Assembly: GCF_021742065.1 (NCBI RefSeq) | Contig: NZ_JAKKIE010000010.1 | Coordinates: forward strand, 14,359-78,358 | Source of the DNA: Rhizorhapis sp. SPR117 | GTDB taxonomy: Bacteria; Pseudomonadota; Alphaproteobacteria; Sphingomonadales; Sphingomonadaceae | Reading direction: 5' to 3' | DNA: 64,000 nucleotides | In this document: positions 16,711 to 24,432 of the stretch, one piece after another | Position numbering within the stretch: position 1 is the first letter of the stretch | Layout: each line of letters starts with the position of its first letter | Position numbers and translations under genes: made by a program | The notes under the pieces: generated by a model | The model's input: only the letters and a program-made list of their open reading frames with translations | The model's database searches: none | Told to the model about the DNA's origin: nothing

Positions 16711-17424
16711 ATGGAGTGGAAAGTGGCTGAATTGCTCGATTTCCTTGGGAATATTTTTAATCCCATTGCCTTTGCTCTGGTCCTTGCCGGTTCTCTGCTC
16801 GTCGCCATGCTTCAGGTGGGTCGCGAAAATTTTTTCCGTCTTCCCGCCGCCTTCCGCCCGCTCTTTCGCGCGCACCCGCGTGCGGACCGTGATGCGGCAC
16901 GTCATGCCATGCGGCAGGTCGAACATGTCACCCATTTGAAGGGCCTTGCCTGTGCCGATCGGGTGGAAACCACGGGTCGTTTTCTGCGGCAGGCGATCGA
17001 TGAACTTGCCAACGCACCCAGCGCGGGACATTTTCAGCGTTGGGCAGCACAGGATCTCGCCAGCCGGTCAGAACGGCATGATGCGGCGATCAAGAGCTGG
17101 CTTGCCATTGCCGACGCCGCGCCTGCACTTGGCATGGCGGGCACGATTTTTGGTCTTGTCCGCATGTTCGCCGCGATGGACGATCCCGCCACCATCGGCC
17201 CTGCAATGGCGATGGCGTTGCTGACGACGCTATATGGCGTGGTGCTGGCGAATATGGTCGCTGGCCCCATTGCCGCACGCCTTGCCCTGCTTTCCGAAAT
17301 GGAGATCGCGTGGCAGCGTGAACTGACCGGGCATATGCTGGACGTGGCGTGTCAGGAAATGACCCGACCGCGTCAACAGGACGTCGCCCCGATGCGTCAA
17401 AATGCCGTCAGGCATGCTGCATGA
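16711..17424 (+). CDS. Second MotA/TolQ/ExbB-type channel protein
   Basis: The 237-residue protein has one transmembrane helix near residues 12-34 and two more near 130-155 ('IADAAPALGMAGTIFGLVRMFA') and 165-195 ('MAMALLTTLYGVVLANMVAG'). The Pro-ALGMAGT motif in the first of these and the small-residue-rich final helix are the proton-channel signature of MotA, TolQ and ExbB. The three-helix layout is closer to ExbB than to the four-helix MotA at 7318-8205. It overlaps a small MotB-like gene by four bases and lies between flgB and flgA, so a stator or motor-linked role is inferred. A GTG at 16723 with GGAG upstream is an equally plausible start. Confidence 0.75.
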   Translation: MEWKVAELLDFLGNIFNPIAFALVLAGSLLVAMLQVGRENFFRLPAAFRPLFRAHPRADRDAARHAMRQVEHVTHLKGLACADRVETTGRFLRQAIDELANAPSAGHFQRWAAQDLASRSERHDAAIKSWLAIADAAPALGMAGTIFGLVRMFAAMDDPATIGPAMAMALLTTLYGVVLANMVAGPIAARLALLSEMEIAWQRELTGHMLDVACQEMTRPRQQDVAPMRQNAVRHAA

Positions 17425-17906
17425 CCACGGTTCGCCGCGCACGATGGGCGATCAGTTTTGCTGATCTATGTCTTTTGCTGCTGGGTTTTTTCGTGCTGTT
17501 GCAAGCCAGCGGACAGAGGCCGGATCAGGTCGTCTCGCAGGTTTCCCAATATTTCGGGGGGCAGGCTGAGGGTCGTCGGATCGATATGCTCGCAGCCGAT
17601 TTATTTGAACCGGGAGAGGCAATGCTGACGGATCGCGGCCGAACATTGCTGAAGAAAATTGGTGCGCAACACATTCATAACAAAGATATTATCCAGATTT
17701 CTTCGGCTGGTCAGGATGCAGGCAGTCGTCGTTTGGATGGCTGGGAACTGGCTGCTGCTCGTCTGGCGGCCATCGCCCGCGCGTTCCGTGAAGCGGGCGT
17801 TCCCGACAGCCGGATGCGCCTTCGCGGCCTGGATGAACAGGCACAGGTGGTCGGCGGTCAACACATATTGATCTGGCAAGAGGAAGAGCGCAAAGCGAAA
17901 GATTGA
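17421..17906 (+). CDS. Small MotB-like OmpA-domain protein
   Basis: The 161-residue product has an N-terminal transmembrane helix with the MotB-type aspartate ('ISFADLCLLLLGFFVLLQ', Asp near residue 14). A short plug-like linker is followed by an abbreviated OmpA-like segment ('RRLDGWELAAARLAAIARAFREAGV...RLRG'). The usual HTD motif of the OmpA domain is not seen, so peptidoglycan binding may be weakened. Its ATG overlaps the stop of the MotA-like gene. The pair resembles a minimal stator distinct from motAB at 6274-8205. The sigma-54 promoter of flgA begins eight bases after its stop. Confidence 0.72.
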   Translation: MTTVRRARWAISFADLCLLLLGFFVLLQASGQRPDQVVSQVSQYFGGQAEGRRIDMLAADLFEPGEAMLTDRGRTLLKKIGAQHIHNKDIIQISSAGQDAGSRRLDGWELAAARLAAIARAFREAGVPDSRMRLRGLDEQAQVVGGQHILIWQEEERKAKD

Positions 17907-17913
17907 GCTCCCT

Positions 17914-17928
17914 TGGCACATTAATTGC
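17914..17928 (+). promoter_or_regulatory. Sigma-54 promoter of flgA-flgM-flgN
   Basis: The sequence TTGGCACATTAATTGCA matches the -24/-12 consensus with the required five-base gap. The predicted start near 17940 leaves a 25-base leader that contains GAGGAG, the ribosome site of flgA. The other three sigma-54 promoters in the window have almost the same sequence. Confidence 0.85.
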
Positions 17929-17964
17929 ATACTTATTGCGGAATGCAATGCCGAGGAGAATTTT

Positions 17965-18465
17965 GTGCGTAAAGCAATATCTGCGGGTCTGACGCTGCTC
18001 GCCCTGACAACCGTGCCGGCCACGGCGCAACGTTTTGAGGATCTGAACGGCCTCGACGCGCTGGTGGCGGCAAGGCTGGGCGCCGGGGTGGGGCAGTCGG
18101 GCGGACCGGCCGCTCCCATCGACCGGCGGCTGAAACTGGCTGCCTGTCCTGATACACCAACGATCGAAGGGCCTGTCATGGGCGCGGCCGTCGTCCGCTG
18201 CGATGCAATCGGCTGGCGGATTCGCGTGCCATTGCGGGCGGGAGCAACGCCCGCTGCGACACAAGGGACGGCCATTCTCGTCAAAAAGGGCGATCCGGTG
18301 CAACTGGTCGCGGGTGGAGCGAGCTTTTCCGTTTCGACCATGATGATTGCCGACGAGGACGGGGCGCGAGGCGACATGATCCGGGTCCGGGCCGACCGGA
18401 GATCCGATCCGGTTTTGGCGCGGGTCGTTGAAATGGACGTGGTCAGCGTACCAGGATTTAATTAA
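17965..18465 (+). CDS. flgA: P-ring assembly chaperone FlgA
   Basis: The 166-residue protein has a signal peptide (residues 1-21, ending ATA-Q) and the FlgA/SAF-like C-terminal region 'AILVKKGDPVQLVAGGASFSVSTMMIADEDGARGDMIRVR'. It would help FlgI subunits assemble in the periplasm. The start is GTG at 17965, with GAGGAG nine bases before it. The weakly conserved N-terminal half is normal for the family. It is the first gene of the unit flgA-flgM-flgN. Confidence 0.88.
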   Translation: MRKAISAGLTLLALTTVPATAQRFEDLNGLDALVAARLGAGVGQSGGPAAPIDRRLKLAACPDTPTIEGPVMGAAVVRCDAIGWRIRVPLRAGATPAATQGTAILVKKGDPVQLVAGGASFSVSTMMIADEDGARGDMIRVRADRRSDPVLARVVEMDVVSVPGFN

Positions 18466-18484
18466 TTCTTACTTCTGCCGTTAT
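18458..18484 (+). promoter_or_regulatory. Possible FliA-type promoter of flgM
   Basis: TTAA, 15 bases and GCCGTTAT match the spacing and -10 sequence of the flagellin promoter at 26216-26242, with one mismatch in the TAAA -35 core. The predicted start near 18491 is 28 bases before flgM. Dual control of flgM, by read-through from flgA and by FliA, is known in enterobacteria and would be consistent here. Confidence 0.5.
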
Positions 18485-18518
18485 CAGGCGGGAGCGGGGC
18501 GAACAAAGGAACATTATC

Positions 18519-18803
18519 ATGGTTGATTCCATAGGTCAGGCAAGGACGTCAGCGCTGAATTCCATCAAATTGCGTGAAAGCGCCAAGGGGCAGTCGGCAT
18601 CGTCGACCGGCCTTGGCGATGGAACGTCGAAAACTGGCGCGGCACACAATCCCGCCGCGCGCATGGCCGCGCAGGGCGCGCCTGTCGATGCTGCGCGCAT
18701 TGCCGAAATCAAGGTGGCGATCGCCAATGGCGATTATCCGGTCGATCCCGAAAAAATCGCGGAAAAGATGATGGATCTCGACTTACCCGGCAAAGAGGGC
18801 TGA
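18519..18803 (+). CDS. flgM: Anti-sigma-28 factor FlgM
   Basis: The 94-residue protein has a disordered N-terminal half and the FlgM C-terminal sigma-binding segment 'VDAARIAEIKVAIANGDYPVDPEKIAEKMMDLD'. It holds FliA inactive until the hook is complete and is then exported. The cognate sigma gene fliA is at 22188-22925. AAGGA lies seven to eight bases before the ATG. One base separates it from the next gene. Confidence 0.92.
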   Translation: MVDSIGQARTSALNSIKLRESAKGQSASSTGLGDGTSKTGAAHNPAARMAAQGAPVDAARIAEIKVAIANGDYPVDPEKIAEKMMDLDLPGKEG

Positions 18804-18804
18804 T

Positions 18805-19107
18805 ATGACTATTCCCGCATTGGACCGTCTCGGAAACGGATTTTCCGATCTTCTCGATGTGCTCGACAGCGATGATATTGCGCGCATGGAGGCTGTGCTT
18901 GCCGACGTGCGTGGGGCGCTGGAAGAAGTGCGTTCACATGGGGCATGGCGGGATACACACGAAGTGACCGGCCGTATCCGTGAAATCATGCCGCTGGTCG
19001 AAGCGGCACGGGTCCGTGTCAACTTCCTGACGGACATGACGCGGGAGCGCGTCGATCTGTTGGCAGTTCATAGCGGAAGCATGGATCTGACCACCTATAA
19101 ACCCTGA
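18805..19107 (+). CDS. flgN: FlgN-like export chaperone
   Basis: The 100-residue, mostly helical acidic protein has no signal peptide. It ends with a helix and a 'TYKP' tail. Position directly after flgM, size and helical character match FlgN, the chaperone of FlgK and FlgL. Sequence conservation in this family is low, so the name rests partly on context. A terminator hairpin overlapping the next promoter follows at 19158-19186. Confidence 0.7.
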   Translation: MTIPALDRLGNGFSDLLDVLDSDDIARMEAVLADVRGALEEVRSHGAWRDTHEVTGRIREIMPLVEAARVRVNFLTDMTRERVDLLAVHSGSMDLTTYKP

Positions 19108-19137
19108 TTTTCCTTGGGCGTTTGCCCATTTTGCAAT

Positions 19138-19152
19138 TGGCACGAAAATTGC
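19138..19152 (+). promoter_or_regulatory. Sigma-54 promoter of transglycosylase-flhA-fliA
   Basis: TTGGCACGAAAATTGCT is a full -24/-12 match. The expected start near 19164 falls inside the terminator hairpin of the upstream flgA unit. This would place fliA under sigma-54 control, which links the two tiers of flagellar expression. Confidence 0.85.
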
Positions 19153-19157
19153 TTTTC

Positions 19158-19186
19158 AAGTCCCTGAGAAATCGGGGACTTTTTTT
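19158..19186 (+). terminator. Rho-independent terminator of the flgA-flgM-flgN unit
   Basis: AAGTCCC (19158-19164) pairs with GGGACTT (19175-19181) around a ten-base loop and is followed by a run of T to 19186. It ends transcripts arriving from flgN. The sigma-54 start near 19164 lies at the end of its left arm, so new transcripts lack the complete hairpin. Confidence 0.7.
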
Positions 19187-20035
19187 ATGGTTCGTCCCCG
19201 ATCCGTTTTGGGGATTTGTATGTCGGCCTTCCGGGACATGAATATATCAGGGGCAGAGCGCGGTAGCCGCGTCACCAATGCTATTGCCATGGCCAGTCGG
19301 CGGACAGGGGTGGATTTTAATTATCTGTTCAACCAGGCAAAGATTGAAAGCAGTCTGAATCCCGATGCTCGGGCCAGCACATCCAGCGCGACCGGCCTGT
19401 ATCAGTTCATTGACCAAAGCTGGCTGGGCGTCATCAACGACCATGGTGAAGAACATGGCTTGGGTTGGGCATCCAGCGCCATCGGCAAGAGCAGTAACGG
19501 TCGCTATTATGTCAGCGATCCGGCGGTCCGCCAGCAAATCCTGGACCTTCGCACCCACCCCGAAATCGCGTCCGTCATGGCGGCTGAACATGCCGCCGAC
19601 AATCAGGCGACGCTTGAAGGCCAGCTTAGCCGCGAAGTCACCTCCACCGATCTCTATCTCGCCCATTTTCTGGGTGTTGGCGGCGCTGCGAAATTCCTGC
19701 GCGCCCACGATCAAAATCCCGGTGCATCTGCCGCATCAGTCATGCCTGCGGCTGCGGCGGCCAATCGTTGGGTTTTTTATGATCGCAACGGTGCACCGCG
19801 CAGTCTTGCCGAAGTACGCCAGCGCTTTGCCGAAAAACTGGGTGGGGAGGGCGATGTCTTGCCCTCATCGCGCGGATCAGGATTGCCCGCTCTGGCCGAA
19901 AACAAGCAGGTTCAGCCTGCCGACTATGTCCGGATTGAAACGGCGCGGCTTGAAAACCGGACCTATCCGACGACCGCGCCGCAGCCAGACACGGCGCGGC
20001 TTGCCTATTTGATGCTTGCGACTTTTGGAAGGTAA
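19187..20035 (+). CDS. SLT-domain lytic transglycosylase, probable flagellar muramidase
   Basis: The protein carries an SLT lysozyme-like domain at about residues 25-150. The catalytic Glu is in 'FNQAKIESSLNPDA', followed by 'SSATGLYQFIDQSWLG'. The later 'YLAHFLGVGGAAKFLRA' is also typical of the family. It cleaves glycan strands to let the rod pass. Because FlgJ here lacks its muramidase domain, this gene is the likely replacement. Two starts are possible: 19187, with GGGGA eight bases before, and 19220, with GGGGA before it. An inverted repeat (TCGGGGAC/GTCCCCGA) could mask the first. Confidence 0.85.
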   Translation: MVRPRSVLGICMSAFRDMNISGAERGSRVTNAIAMASRRTGVDFNYLFNQAKIESSLNPDARASTSSATGLYQFIDQSWLGVINDHGEEHGLGWASSAIGKSSNGRYYVSDPAVRQQILDLRTHPEIASVMAAEHAADNQATLEGQLSREVTSTDLYLAHFLGVGGAAKFLRAHDQNPGASAASVMPAAAAANRWVFYDRNGAPRSLAEVRQRFAEKLGGEGDVLPSSRGSGLPALAENKQVQPADYVRIETARLENRTYPTTAPQPDTARLAYLMLATFGR

Positions 20036-20042
20036 GCGCCTG

Positions 20043-22169
20043 ATGACACGCACTCAAGTGAACGGAAAATTGTGGGTTGGCGCGGCGAAGGGCGCAATCC
20101 TGCCGATGGCGACGCTGATGCTCGTCATGTTCATGGTCGTGCCTATTCCCGCTTTGGTCCTCGACATCGGTTTCATCACCAACATCATGATTTCGCTTGC
20201 GGTTTTGATGGTGGCTTTGAATGCGGCCAAGCCGCTGGATTTTTCCAGTTTTCCAACAGTTCTGCTGTTCGCGACGCTGTTGCGGCTGGCCCTGAACGTC
20301 GCATCGACCCGCGTGGTGCTGGTCGATGGGCATAATGGACCGGGCGCGGCGGGGCATGTCATCGAGGCATTCGGCAATTTCCTGATCGGCGGCGATTATG
20401 TCGTCGGCATTTTCGTCTTCGCCATTTTGATGATCATCAATCTGGTGGTCATAACCAAGGGCGCGGGTCGGGTATCGGAAGTGTCGGCCCGTTTCACCCT
20501 GGACGCCTTGCCGGGCAAGCAGATGGCGATCGACGCCGACCTGAACGCCGGTCTTGTCACCCCGGAAGAGGCGAAGGCGCGGCGTCAGGAAGTCGCCACA
20601 GAGGCGGATTTCTACGGCTCGATGGACGGCGCTTCCAAATTTGTGAAGGGCGATGCGGTCGCGGGCGTGCTGATCCTTGTGATCAATATTCTGGGCGGCA
20701 TCATCCTTGGCACTGTCAGTCATGGCCTGTCATTGGGTGAGGCAGCGGAGGCCTATGTTTTGCTGGCCATCGGCGATGCCTTGGTGGCGCAGGTGCCCGC
20801 ATTGCTGCTTTCCATTGCGGCGGCAGGGATCGTCACGCGCGTCAATTCGCCGCTCGATCTTTCAGGTCAAATCACCAGCCAGTTCGGATCAAGCAAGGCA
20901 TGGACGCCTGTGGCGGGCATTCTCACCATCATGGGCCTGTTGCCCGGCATGCCGCACATGATCATCCTGCCGGCCGCCGGTGTCGCGGGCTTTGCCGCCT
21001 GGCGGTTGCGCCATGGCCCAGCTGCAACGGATGAGGCCGCGGTTGAAGAAACGCAGCCCGAAAATCCGGCACAGATCAACTGGGACGACGTATCCGACGG
21101 CGCGACGCTTGGCCTTGAAATCGGCTATGGCCTGATCGGCCTGGTTGATGAACGCAAGGGTGCGCCATTGATGGCGCGCATCACCGGCATCCGTCGTCAA
21201 TTGTCCCGTGAGCTGGGCTTTGTCGTGCCCATGGTGCGGGTGAAGGACAATCTGGCGCTGGAACCCAATTGCTATCGCATCACCATAGCCGGCGTCATCG
21301 TCGGTGAGGATGAGATCTGGCCAGAGGATTTGCTGGCGCTCGACAGCGGCGATCTGGAAAACGAAATTCCCGGACGCAAGGCAAAAGACCCGACCTTCGG
21401 TCTGGACGCAGTCTGGATTCCGAAGGACAAGCGCAGCGAAGCGGTGGTGGCGGGTTATACCGTTGTCGATCCGCCAACCGTGGTGGCGACGCATCTCAAC
21501 CATCTGATCACACTGAATGCATCGCAGATGTTTGGCCTTGATGAAGCCCGCAAGCTGCTCGACGCGCTGAAGGAAAAGGCGCCCCAGCTTGCCGAGGGCC
21601 TGACGCCCAACCCGCTTTCGCTCGCCGCCATTGCCGCTGCCTGTCGCTCGCTGCTGTCCGAGGGCGTGCCGTTGAAGGATTTCCGCCGCATTTGCGAGGC
21701 AATGATCGATGTTGCCGGACCCGATGTCAGTCCCGACCAACTGGTTGAGGGCGTGCGTCAGCGTATCGGGTCGCTCATCATTCAGAACCTCGTGCCGGTG
21801 AAGATGCCGCTGCCCGTCATCACGCTTGATGGTGATCTGGAAGCCATGCTGGCGCAGGCAATGCGTATTTCAGGCGCGGCGCAGCATCCGATTGAGCCTG
21901 CTCTGGCCAACCGCATTGTCGAGGCGGTCATGCATTCGGCCCGCCCGATCATGGGGCAGGCACGCAGTTTTGCAATCGTGACTTCGCCAGTTGCAAGGCG
22001 GGCACTGGCCCGTCTGTTCAAACCGCATTTGCCCGAAACACCGGTGCTGTCCTTCCTGGAAATCCCGGACAGCAAGCCGGTCGAAGTCGTCGCCGTCGTC
22101 GGGGGAGAGGCTTCGGCCACCCGACGCGAAAACAAGGCGCAGTCATTCTCACCTGAAAAAACAAACTGA
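20043..22169 (+). CDS. flhA: Flagellar export gate protein FlhA
   Basis: The 708-residue FlhA has eight transmembrane segments in the first 330 residues. It has the conserved FHIPEP-type cytoplasmic loop 'FTLDALPGKQMAIDADLNAGLV...EADFYGSMDGASKFVKGD', and the long soluble domain forms the nonameric export ring. It is the core of the flagellar type III export gate with FlhB and FliPQR. The ATG at 20043 is taken as start; the longer frame from 20016 overlaps the upstream gene. Confidence 0.97.
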   Translation: MTRTQVNGKLWVGAAKGAILPMATLMLVMFMVVPIPALVLDIGFITNIMISLAVLMVALNAAKPLDFSSFPTVLLFATLLRLALNVASTRVVLVDGHNGPGAAGHVIEAFGNFLIGGDYVVGIFVFAILMIINLVVITKGAGRVSEVSARFTLDALPGKQMAIDADLNAGLVTPEEAKARRQEVATEADFYGSMDGASKFVKGDAVAGVLILVINILGGIILGTVSHGLSLGEAAEAYVLLAIGDALVAQVPALLLSIAAAGIVTRVNSPLDLSGQITSQFGSSKAWTPVAGILTIMGLLPGMPHMIILPAAGVAGFAAWRLRHGPAATDEAAVEETQPENPAQINWDDVSDGATLGLEIGYGLIGLVDERKGAPLMARITGIRRQLSRELGFVVPMVRVKDNLALEPNCYRITIAGVIVGEDEIWPEDLLALDSGDLENEIPGRKAKDPTFGLDAVWIPKDKRSEAVVAGYTVVDPPTVVATHLNHLITLNASQMFGLDEARKLLDALKEKAPQLAEGLTPNPLSLAAIAAACRSLLSEGVPLKDFRRICEAMIDVAGPDVSPDQLVEGVRQRIGSLIIQNLVPVKMPLPVITLDGDLEAMLAQAMRISGAAQHPIEPALANRIVEAVMHSARPIMGQARSFAIVTSPVARRALARLFKPHLPETPVLSFLEIPDSKPVEVVAVVGGEASATRRENKAQSFSPEKTN

Positions 22170-22187
22170 AGTCGGGGGACGTAAACG

Positions 22188-22925
22188 ATGATTATGCAAG
22201 ACATAAAGGCACAGGAAACCGGACTCACTTATGGTCGCCGCGCCACAGCGGTGACGCCCGAAGCGCTGGCCCGTAAATATATGCCATTGGTGCGCAAAAT
22301 CGGTTGGCACGTTCATGGCCGCGTTTCGAACGCCATCGACATAGAGGATTTGCTGCAGATCGGCATGGTTGCTCTGGTCGAGGCGGCGAACAGTTTTGAA
22401 GATCGCGGCTTTGGTTTTGCCAGCTATGCCCAGATGCGCATTCGCGGCGCGATGATCGACCACTTGCGGCGTCACGCCACGATCTGCCGATCGGCCATGG
22501 CGCGCCGCAAGCAATTGTCCGCTGCGCGCGGCAGGTTGGAACAACGGCTGGGCCGCATACCGACCGATGCGGAAATGTCCACAGAGATGGGGCTGGCGCC
22601 CGCCGAATATCGCCAGATCGTCGATAGCAGCGAAATCGCCCAGCATCAGAGCATGGACGAAGTCTATTCCGATCAGAATATGTGGTTTGCCGATGTCGAG
22701 GACCGCGCCGATGACGTGCTGGAACGCGAAGGCCTGAAAGGGGCGATAGCGGAAGGCATTGGCCAGTTGCCCGAGCGCGAGGCAATGGTGTTGCAACTCT
22801 ACTTCGTTGAGGAAATGAATCTGGAGGAAATTGGCCAGACGCTAGACATCGGCGCGGCCCGGGTGTGCCAGATCAAGAAAGCCGCCCTTGCAAAATTGCG
22901 CGGCATGTTGAGCGAATGGGACTAA
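22188..22925 (+). CDS. fliA: Flagellar sigma factor FliA (sigma-28)
   Basis: The 245-residue sigma-70-family protein shows region 2 ('YMPLVRKIGWHVHGR...DIEDLLQIGMVALVEAANSFE...FASYAQMRIRGAMIDHLR'), region 3 and region 4 ('LPEREAMVLQLYFVEEMNLEEIGQTLDIGAARVCQIKKAALAKLR'). It directs late flagellar genes; matching promoters precede motA, the upstream flagellin, flgM and probably fliD. It lies 19 bases after flhA and ends in a strong terminator. Confidence 0.95.
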   Translation: MIMQDIKAQETGLTYGRRATAVTPEALARKYMPLVRKIGWHVHGRVSNAIDIEDLLQIGMVALVEAANSFEDRGFGFASYAQMRIRGAMIDHLRRHATICRSAMARRKQLSAARGRLEQRLGRIPTDAEMSTEMGLAPAEYRQIVDSSEIAQHQSMDEVYSDQNMWFADVEDRADDVLEREGLKGAIAEGIGQLPEREAMVLQLYFVEEMNLEEIGQTLDIGAARVCQIKKAALAKLRGMLSEWD

Positions 22926-22959
22926 CTCTCTTCCCTTCGTTTCCCGAATTGATTGACTT

Positions 22960-22985
22960 GGCCCCGGTTTTCCGGGGTCTTTTTT
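22960..22985 (+). terminator. Rho-independent terminator after fliA
   Basis: GGCCCCGG (22960-22967) pairs with CCGGGGTC (22972-22979) across a TTTT loop, with one G-T pair, and is followed directly by six T residues. This is a textbook terminator that closes the transglycosylase-flhA-fliA unit. Confidence 0.92.
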
Positions 22986-23058
22986 GTCGGTTCATGTCCT
23001 AGCATTACCTGCGCCCCGGCTGATACACGTACAGCAATGCAATTTATTGGTCGGGATA

Positions 23059-23979
23059 ATGTACGGACATCATAACCACGGACCGCAAGGCCACAGCCAC
23101 GCCCCTGCCGATTTCGGGCGGGCATTTGCTATTGGTATCATTCTGAATATCAGCTTTGTCGCGGTTGAGACCGTTTACGGCCTGATGGCGGGATCAATGG
23201 CGCTATTGGCCGATGCCGGACATAATCTTTCGGATGTGTTGGGTCTTGTCATTGCCTGGGCGGGGGTCGGCCTGGCCAAGCGGAGGCCGTCGCGACGCTT
23301 TACTTATGGACTGCGCGGGTCAACGATCCTTTCTGCGCTATTCAATGGCCTGCTGTTGCTCGTCGCGGTCGGGGCTATTGCTTATGGAGCCATTGGTCGG
23401 CTGGGTGCGCCGCAGCCCGTGGCGGGTGGCACGGTGATCGTGGTCGCTGGCATCGGCATCGTCATCAACACTGCGACTGCCTTGCTGTTCGTGCGAGGCC
23501 GCAAAGGCGACCTTAATATTCGCGGGGCATTCCTCCATATGGCCGCGGATGCCGCTGTGTCGCTGGGCGTGGTCGTTGGCGCTCTGGCAATGATAGCGAC
23601 GGGCGCATACTGGATCGACCCGGTCATAAGCCTTGTCATCGCGGCCATCATCCTTTGGAATACCTGGGGTTTGCTGATGAGTTCGATAAAGATGTCACTT
23701 GCCGCGGTTCCACCGGGCATAGATCCTGAAGCGGTGGAAGCATCGTTGGTCGCGCTTCCCGGCGTGACGCATGTTCACGATCTGCACATCTGGCCAATGA
23801 GCACGACCCAAACGCTTTTGACAGTGCATCTGGTGATGCCCGATGGCCATCCAGGCGACGCTTTCCTGTTCGATGTGCAGAACCGGCTGGCCCATGACTT
23901 TCATATTGATCATGCGACGATTCAGATCGAACTCAGCGACGCGGGGGATTGCCAGTTGCATCCGGCGTGCGACGTCTGA
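23059..23979 (+). CDS. Cation diffusion facilitator metal exporter
   Basis: The 306-residue CDF protein has a His-rich N-terminus (MYGHHNHGPQGHSH) and six transmembrane segments. The metal site pairs 'LLADAGHNLSDVLGL' in helix 2 with 'LHMAADAAVSLG' in helix 5, the HxxxD pattern usual for zinc or cadmium transport. A cytoplasmic C-terminal domain ('VTHVHDLHIWPMS', 'DFHIDHATIQIE') completes it. It expels divalent metal by proton antiport. The ATG at 23059 was chosen because the His-rich segment starts there. It is unrelated to the flagellar genes on both sides. Confidence 0.9.
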   Translation: MYGHHNHGPQGHSHAPADFGRAFAIGIILNISFVAVETVYGLMAGSMALLADAGHNLSDVLGLVIAWAGVGLAKRRPSRRFTYGLRGSTILSALFNGLLLLVAVGAIAYGAIGRLGAPQPVAGGTVIVVAGIGIVINTATALLFVRGRKGDLNIRGAFLHMAADAAVSLGVVVGALAMIATGAYWIDPVISLVIAAIILWNTWGLLMSSIKMSLAAVPPGIDPEAVEASLVALPGVTHVHDLHIWPMSTTQTLLTVHLVMPDGHPGDAFLFDVQNRLAHDFHIDHATIQIELSDAGDCQLHPACDV

Positions 23980-23992
23980 GCAAATCTCTCTA

Positions 23993-24259
23993 GGGTCAGG
24001 ACCCATGAATTGCGAGGTCGAGATGGAGACGGGAAAGGCCATTGGAAGGGAGGGCGTGCAGCCAGCTATCGGTGATAGCTGGCAATCGGTCGACCGCGCC
24101 AATGGTCTTTCCCGTCCCACCCCGAAGGGGCATGATTGTCCGGGCGCTGTGGTTCGTCGAACCGCTCAACCGGGCAATAGTGCCCGCTTCTCGCGCCTCT
24201 CCTCCCACAGCATCCCGGACAATCATGTCTCGATCCTCGTAATTCATGGGTCCTGGCCC
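23993..24259. mobile_element. 267-bp nested palindromic MITE-like element flanked by TA
   Basis: The ends form a terminal inverted repeat of about 30 bp with few mismatches: left GGGTCAGGACCCATGAATT (from 23993), right AATTCATGGGTCCTGGCCC (to 24259). TA flanks both sides (23991-23992 and 24260-24261), as expected for IS630/mariner insertion. Inside are two large hairpins. The first pairs 24028-24045 with 24099-24116 and holds a perfect 10-bp hairpin at 24061-24083. The second pairs 24133-24144 with 24214-24225, 24146-24152 with 24205-24211, and holds hairpins at 24151-24163 and 24171-24186. It has no transposase, so it would need one in trans. Confidence 0.7.
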
Positions 24260-24261
24260 TA

Positions 24262-24432
24262 AACGTGCGAAAGCCCCCGCCCTCTGCAAAGGACGGGGAC
24301 TCGCGCGGATACCCCTTTCGGGGATTGGAAGACCCCCGGGACGTTGGGGACACAAGGCGCCCCGGGGGTCATTTGATCGGCAAAGGTGGACCAATACCTC
24401 AGTCGATCAAGTCTGTTTTCTTCAACCGATCC
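24262..24432 (-). terminator. GC-rich hairpin cluster downstream of the flagellin genes
   Basis: Read on the flagellin strand there are three stems in a row. GACCCCCGGG at 24331-24340 pairs with CCCGGGGGTC at 24361-24370. A CCCC-GAAA-GGGG tetraloop hairpin lies near 24310-24324. A CCCCGTCC/GGGCGGGG stem lies near 24275-24300 and is followed by a short T-rich stretch. They probably act as the 3' end and terminator of the flagellin mRNA, though no long T-tract is present. No gene is visible here. Confidence 0.5.

Noticed and set aside
19740..20723. A minus-strand ORF opposite the transglycosylase and flhA
   Set aside because: His/Gln/Arg-rich shadow that spans two genes and has no start signal.
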